A model generated the notes under the pieces. It did no database searches. It worked only from the letters and a program-made list of their open reading frames with translations, and was not told the origin of the DNA. A stretch of 12,528 nucleotides of DNA, taken from positions 1-12,528 of the forward strand of contig CAZXSA010000147.1 of assembly GCA_964642815.1 (NCBI GenBank), read 5' to 3'. Of this stretch, positions 8,946 through 12,528 are shown piece by piece. The stretch is from JAAYCU01 sp964642815. Its GTDB lineage: Bacteria > Planctomycetota > Phycisphaerae > UBA1845 > PWPN01. Every line of letters starts with the position of its first letter. Position 1 is the first letter of the stretch. The position numbers were made by a program, and so were the translations under genes.

Positions 8946-9057
8946 CCAGCCCGCGGCGCAAGCAAGGGTTCCCCGCCAGCCCGAAGCAGTTTACCCGCTT
9001 GTGGCACGCGAGCGAGGGAATAAGTTAGCGAGTAAGCAAGGGTTCCCCGCCAGCCCG
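8946..9057 (+). repeat. 112-bp direct repeat, copy 2
   Basis: Second copy of the 8754-8865 unit, with one mismatch. The 80 bp between the copies hold further 23-bp cores, including the 30-bp-period run that leads into this copy. Confidence 0.9.
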
Positions 9058-9091
9058 CAGCGCGAGCAAGGGAGCGAGTCAGCGAGTAAGC

Positions 9092-9152
9092 GAGGGAGGC
9101 AGTGGGCAGTGGGCAGGGGGGATGGGGGGACGGGTAGAGGGGGGGCAGGGGG
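9092..9152 (+). other. G-run tract with G-quadruplex potential
   Basis: A strongly purine-skewed stretch on the plus strand with more than eight runs of three to seven G separated by short linkers, including a repeated CAGTGGG unit at 9100-9115. Such spacing satisfies the usual four-run G-quadruplex rule several times over. It begins where the repeat block ends and stops about 100 bp before the tracrRNA terminator. No coding signal is seen. The annotation rests on sequence pattern only. Confidence 0.55.
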
Positions 9153-9248
9153 AATCGACCTTTCGGATGTCAGGATTGCGGCCGCAAACCTCGTACGCGA
9201 AGGCTTTCCCTCTCCGTGCCATATTTTGCTTGCGATGAATTCCCGCGC

Positions 9249-9283
9249 AAAAAAAGACCGCAGGTCGTTTGTGCGAGCTGCGG
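9249..9283 (-). terminator. Intrinsic terminator of the tracrRNA
   Basis: On the minus strand CCGCAG (9283-9278) pairs perfectly with CTGCGG (9263-9258) across a 14-nt loop, followed by TC and seven T (9255-9249). A tighter alternative, GACC-TGC-GGTC at 9266-9256, abuts the same T tract. Either form is a normal Rho-independent terminator in the leftward direction only. Confidence 0.75.
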
Positions 9284-9360
9284 CCGGTCGCTCCGTGGAG
9301 CGGTGCCTGCGAATGTTTCGTCTTGTTGCGAAAAACTCGCAGACCGGGATCGATTACACT
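9249..9360 (-). ncRNA. Candidate tracrRNA of the type II CRISPR system
   Basis: A predicted ~112-nt RNA transcribed leftward, divergent from cas9. tracrRNA pairs with the crRNA repeat and folds into the scaffold held by Cas9. Read 5' to 3' on the minus strand: a start at about 9360 set by the promoter; a candidate 36-nt anti-repeat (9360-9325) ending CGCAAC; then AAGAC; a small nexus-like hairpin CGAA-ACA-TTCG (9320-9310); a second hairpin CGCTCC/GGAGCG (9302-9289); and a terminator stem with seven T (9283-9249). Order and size agree with known tracrRNAs: anti-repeat, AAG-type junction, short hairpins, intrinsic terminator. The anti-repeat also contains TGCGA/TCGCA, which could fold on itself when unpaired. 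The array is outside the window, so repeat complementarity could not be tested; that is the main uncertainty. Confidence 0.75.
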
Positions 9361-9366
9361 TCCCAA

Positions 9367-9395
9367 AATATAAATCAATGGTATGATGATGTCAA
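9367..9395 (-). promoter_or_regulatory. Sigma70-type promoter of the tracrRNA
   Basis: On the minus strand a perfect -35 box TTGACA (9395-9390) is followed after 17 bp by TATATT (9372-9367), one mismatch from the TATAAT consensus. Transcription should start at A 9360 or A 9361. This is the best promoter pair in the window. It lies inside the gap between cas9 and the hairpin region and points away from cas9, so it needs a leftward non-coding target. Confidence 0.82.
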
Positions 9396-9436
9396 GTCAA
9401 TTTTGTGTAAGTAGTCACTTTAATGCCGAGGTCGTC

Positions 9437-12400
9437 ATGTCGAGTTTAACTTTGGGGCTGGATTTGGGGTCAAATTCCATCGGTTGGGCTTTGATTGACG
9501 AAGAGTCGTCGCAATTATTGGCGGCGGGTGTTCGCGTGTTTCCAGAAGGCGTAGACCGTGATAAACAGGGCGGGGAGGTGTCGAAGAACGAAAACCGGAG
9601 AATTGCCCGTGGCATGCGCCGACAAATTGCCCGCCGTGCCCGCCGAAAACGTATGCTTCGCAAATGTTTGGTGGATTCCGGTTTGCTTCCGGCATCGGCT
9701 TTGTTGCCGGTCGATCACCCGGATCGCAAATCATGGGAGTCGATCCAGTTCCATATCGAACATCCCTATGCCCTCCGAAGCCGGGCCTTAACCGAAAAAC
9801 TTGAGCCTTACGAGTTCGGACGCATTCTATTGCATCTTTGTCAGCGTCGGGGATTTTTATCCAATAAGAAGAAGGACAAGGCGGCCAAGAAGGAAACCTC
9901 CGATCTCCTGAAAGAAATCAGCGAGTTGGCCGCGCAGATGGGGGACATGTCTTTAGGCCAGTATCTGGCGAAAATCAAGGCTGACGATCCGCATGCCCGT
10001 TTACGCGGGCGGCATACTCATCGACAAATGTATCAGGATGAATTTGAGCGGATATGGTCCGCTCAGCAACAGTATTATCCGGATTTGTTGACCGATGATC
10101 TGAAACAAATGATTCACCGGATCATTTTCTTTCAACGGAAAATGTATTGGCCGGCATCCGTTATCGGAAAATGCGAGTTGGAACCGCGTCTTCCCCGCTG
10201 CCCGCGTGCTGACCGGCGCGCCCAGCGTTTTCGTCTTTTGCAGGAAGTCAACAATCTGCGTTTATTGGACGGATCGACCGGGGTTGAACGTAAGTTGACC
10301 GAAGAAGAAAGAGAAAAACTTCTCGCCTATCTCTCCGCTTCAAAGGAACGGACATTTGATCAGATTCGCAGGCACCTCTTCGAGCAGCATGACAACATTC
10401 GCTTTAATCTGGAGCGGGCGGACCGCGACAAACTTAAAGGGTTGCCGACCGACGCCGCGCTATCCCATAAGACGCTCTTTGGCAAGTCATGGCACGACCT
10501 GGCCGAGGAACGGAAAAACCGGATTGTCACGGCCATGATTAATGATGAGGAAGAAATCCTGAAAACCTTGGCCATTGAGTCGGGGCTGGATGCGGAACGG
10601 ACGGAAAAACTGCTGGACACCGACCTGGAGCCGAGCTATTCCAGTTATAGCCTCCATGCGATCAAACGCCTGCTGCCCCACCTGGAAAAAGGGCTTCCTC
10701 TGGCCAGTCGCGATGGGACACCCTGCGCTCTGAGTGAAGCGGGCTACCTGCTACCGTGGCAACAGGTGGTTAATCAGCAGGAGTATCTACCCGAGCCGCC
10801 CCTCTTGACCAATCCTTTGGTTCGTCAGGCCCTTTTCGAGGTTCGCAAGGTGGTCAATGCCATCCTTAGAGAGTATGTCTATCGCCCGGGTCACAAGCTG
10901 GCCCATGTCCACATCGAAATGGCCCGCGAAATCTGCGGTACCGCCCAGCAGAGAGAACGCTTGAGCAAGGAAATGCGCGAGCGCGAACGTATTCGCGAAA
11001 ACGCCGCCGAGGAAATACGCAAATGCGGCGAGCACGTCACCCGTGACAAAATTGACCGCTACCTTCTCTGGAAAGAGCAGAACGAAGTATGTATCTACTC
11101 GGGGCGTCCGATCAGTCTGGTCCAGCTTTTCGGCGGTGAGATCGACGTGGATCATATCCTTCCTTATCCCCGCAGCCTGGATAATTCGTTAATGAATCGC
11201 GTTATCTGCTTCCGTAACGAGAACGCCGAGAAAAGCGACCGCACCCCCTGGGAATGGTTGGCCGAATCCGACCCGACGAAATACCAGCAGATTCTCCAGC
11301 GCGCCGATCGCCTTCCTTACTACCCCAAAGCCAAGCGTTTTCGTCAGAAGACCGTTGAACTGGACGATTTCTTCGCTCGTCAATTCGTGGATACCGCCTA
11401 TATCACCACTCAGGTGCATCAGTATGTTCGTTGCCTAGGGGCCGATGTCCTTTGCCCGAAAGGGCAGCATACCGCCGAGCTTCGGTGGCAGTGGGGTATC
11501 GATACCGTTTTGCGCGACGACGGCCTGCACCTGAAAAATCGCGACGATCATCGCCATCACGCCGTGGACGCCATCGTGATTGCCCTGACCAACCGTTCCC
11601 GCCTCCAGCAACTGGCCGGAATTCGACGGCGCGGCGGAAGCGAGCGGACCGGCGAAGTTCTCCCCGAGCCTTGGCCCCGATTCCGCAACGATGTGGAGGA
11701 TGCGGTTGTCGCGATTAATGTATCCCATCGTGCTCGCAGGAAAGTATCAGGAAGTCTACATGCGGAAACGCTATATGGTGGTACAAATGATGATAATGTC
11801 GTTGTCCGCAGAAAACCATTGTCACAGATAAACAAGGTTAAGCAGCTGCAAAAAGTTCGGGATAGGACTATTCGTGAAATTTTGATTCGCCACGTGTCGC
11901 AGTCCGGAATTGGCGTTGATTCAGATCAGAATATACCCGCAAACGTTTGGAAAACTATACCTACTATGCCCAGTGGTGTAAAGATTCGAAATGTTCGAAT
12001 GCTTGAGCAAGGTGAACAGTTCATGAAGATACGACACAATACCTACGTGGAGCCGGGGAGTAACCATCATGTAGAAATATGCATTGTATTGGATAACAAT
12101 GGCAACCCGCTATTAGAATCTGATGGAAGGCCGAAACAAGTGGGATTTCTTGTAACCATGTTCGAGGCGGCAAAAAGATTAATCAACGCACAATCCGTTG
12201 TTCAAAGAAAACATGGTGTAAATTACCAATTCGTTATGTCCTTGACGATAAATGAAATGTTTCTGTTAGACATGGGGAACGGTCAGCGAATTCTTCATCG
12301 TGTCCAGAAAATGAGTCCAGGGAGTATTATTCTTCGTCCTCATACGTATGCTGGAAAAGTCAGCGACACGGACAAACCTCCACTTATTCAGCGAAAAACA

Positions 12401-12469
12401 CCCAATACATTACGAGGGAACAAAGTTACCGTCGATCCTCTTGGTCGAATCAGGTGGGCCAATGATTAA
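9437..12469 (+). CDS. cas9: CRISPR-associated endonuclease Cas9, compact, type II-C-like
   Basis: An RNA-guided DNA nuclease of 1010 residues. In order: RuvC-I LGLDLGSNSIGW with D9; an Arg-rich bridge helix (about 51-76); a helical REC region (about 80-470); RuvC-II HIEMARE with E494; an HNH domain with D572-H573 and N596, the last at the same +23 offset from the catalytic His as in SpCas9 and NmeCas9; RuvC-III DDHRHHAVDA with H708 and D711; then a WED/PAM-interacting end. All catalytic residues of both nucleases are present, so it should cut both strands. Size and the short REC region fit subtype II-C; assignment needs the full operon. The ATG at 9437 is chosen because CCGAGG ends six bases upstream and RuvC-I begins at once; the in-frame ATG at 9383 lies in the tracrRNA promoter. 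From about 11710 GC falls from roughly 65% to 42% without a frame break. The 3' end overlaps cas1 by 8 bp. Confidence 0.97.
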   Translation: MSSLTLGLDLGSNSIGWALIDEESSQLLAAGVRVFPEGVDRDKQGGEVSKNENRRIARGMRRQIARRARRKRMLRKCLVDSGLLPASALLPVDHPDRKSWESIQFHIEHPYALRSRALTEKLEPYEFGRILLHLCQRRGFLSNKKKDKAAKKETSDLLKEISELAAQMGDMSLGQYLAKIKADDPHARLRGRHTHRQMYQDEFERIWSAQQQYYPDLLTDDLKQMIHRIIFFQRKMYWPASVIGKCELEPRLPRCPRADRRAQRFRLLQEVNNLRLLDGSTGVERKLTEEEREKLLAYLSASKERTFDQIRRHLFEQHDNIRFNLERADRDKLKGLPTDAALSHKTLFGKSWHDLAEERKNRIVTAMINDEEEILKTLAIESGLDAERTEKLLDTDLEPSYSSYSLHAIKRLLPHLEKGLPLASRDGTPCALSEAGYLLPWQQVVNQQEYLPEPPLLTNPLVRQALFEVRKVVNAILREYVYRPGHKLAHVHIEMAREICGTAQQRERLSKEMRERERIRENAAEEIRKCGEHVTRDKIDRYLLWKEQNEVCIYSGRPISLVQLFGGEIDVDHILPYPRSLDNSLMNRVICFRNENAEKSDRTPWEWLAESDPTKYQQILQRADRLPYYPKAKRFRQKTVELDDFFARQFVDTAYITTQVHQYVRCLGADVLCPKGQHTAELRWQWGIDTVLRDDGLHLKNRDDHRHHAVDAIVIALTNRSRLQQLAGIRRRGGSERTGEVLPEPWPRFRNDVEDAVVAINVSHRARRKVSGSLHAETLYGGTNDDNVVVRRKPLSQINKVKQLQKVRDRTIREILIRHVSQSGIGVDSDQNIPANVWKTIPTMPSGVKIRNVRMLEQGEQFMKIRHNTYVEPGSNHHVEICIVLDNNGNPLLESDGRPKQVGFLVTMFEAAKRLINAQSVVQRKHGVNYQFVMSLTINEMFLLDMGNGQRILHRVQKMSPGSIILRPHTYAGKVSDTDKPPLIQRKTPNTLRGNKVTVDPLGRIRWAND

Positions 12470-12528
12470 GCGCACTCTCGAAATCTCGCGCGAACCGGCC
12501 CATCTGACCGTCAAGCTGGATCAACTCC
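12462..12528 (+). CDS. cas1: Cas1 integrase, N-terminal fragment cut by window end
   Basis: Only the first 22 codons are present, starting MIKRTLEISREPAHLTVKLD. The strand opening, the TLxI start and the PAHL segment resemble the N-terminus of type II Cas1 proteins. Cas1 with Cas2 forms the complex that inserts new spacers into the array. The ATG lies inside the last codons of cas9 in another frame (8-bp overlap), as expected for a coupled cas9-cas1-cas2 operon. No catalytic residue is within the window, so identity rests on this short match and on position. Confidence 0.8.
   Translation, partial: MIKRTLEISREPAHLTVKLDQL

Larger units (their letters stand above)
8754..9075. repeat. Intergenic short direct-repeat block
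   Basis: A non-coding stretch built from a recurring 23-bp core, AGCAAGGGTTCCCCGCCAGC plus CCG. Full copies start at 8769, 8843, 8901, 8931, 8961 and 9035, and a partial copy starts at 9065. Copies at 8901, 8931 and 8961 are spaced exactly 30 bp apart; the others are separated by linkers containing AAGCAGTTTACCCGCTTGTG and GCGAGCGAGGGAATAAGTTA. A hairpin CTCGCC/GGCGAG lies at 8885-8902. Spacing is irregular and the linkers are themselves repeated, which excludes a CRISPR array. Open frames crossing it code only for iterated QGFPASP- or RVPRQP-like peptides and are artefacts of the repeat. I know no function; it resembles a genome-specific dispersed intergenic repeat that has expanded in tandem. 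Confidence 0.85.

Noticed and set aside
8769..9057. Repeat block as a CRISPR array
   Set aside because: Core spacing is 74, 58, 30, 30 and 74 bp, and the linkers are repeats of one another rather than unique spacers.
9360..9387. Plus-strand promoter TTCCCA-16 bp-TATGAT for cas9
   Set aside because: The -35 box matches only half the consensus, so I do not call it, although cas9 needs some promoter in this gap.
8809..9414. Open frame of 201 codons across the repeat block and the tracrRNA region
   Set aside because: The peptide is iterated repeat translation, it runs antisense through the tracrRNA and its promoter, and it has no Shine-Dalgarno or domain.
9383..9436. Upstream in-frame ATG as the cas9 start
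   Set aside because: It adds 18 residues before RuvC-I, lacks a Shine-Dalgarno and overlaps the divergent promoter; 9437 has a well-placed CCGAGG.

Overview
This is a GC-rich bacterial window: mostly 55-65% GC by hand counts, with clear local departures. It holds five complete chromosomal protein genes, a repeat-filled intergenic stretch, and the start of a type II CRISPR-Cas locus. The host is not named by any single marker. The ClpC N-domain, the secreted PHP protein, the LTA-synthase-like sulfatase and the hydrophobic GT-C-like protein together suggest a Planctomycetota/PVC-type genome. That is an inference, not an identification.

Layout. At 28-2550 (+) lies clpC, a full-length Hsp100 unfoldase. 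At 2460-4649 (-) a membrane-anchored LtaS/MdoB-like alkaline-phosphatase-superfamily enzyme runs into clpC tail to tail, sharing 91 bp of coding sequence. A 229-bp divergent intergenic region follows. Then come three rightward genes: a secreted PHP-domain metallohydrolase (4879-6168), a GT2 polyprenyl-phosphate-type glycosyltransferase with two C-terminal membrane helices (6289-7290), and a polytopic GT-C-like membrane protein (7287-8744). The last two overlap by ATGA and probably form an envelope-glycan module. At about 8754-9152 is a non-coding block of short direct repeats containing a 112-bp near-perfect duplication, followed by a G-run tract.

CRISPR part. cas9 (9437-12469) encodes a compact 1010-residue Cas9 with all RuvC and HNH catalytic residues present. 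It overlaps the start of cas1 (12462 to the window edge) by 8 bp. No CRISPR array lies in the window; cas1, and by family habit cas2 and the array, continue to the right. The most informative new element is between the repeat block and cas9, on the minus strand: a near-consensus sigma70 promoter (TTGACA, 17 bp, TATATT), about 112 nt with hairpins, and a GC stem followed by seven T. I read this as the tracrRNA, transcribed divergently from cas9. Its first 36 nt look like the anti-repeat, so the repeat of the unseen array can be predicted from this window.

The last ~240 codons of cas9 fall sharply in GC (about 65% to about 42%) just after the RuvC-III motif. This suggests the PAM-interacting end was acquired separately from the nuclease core.
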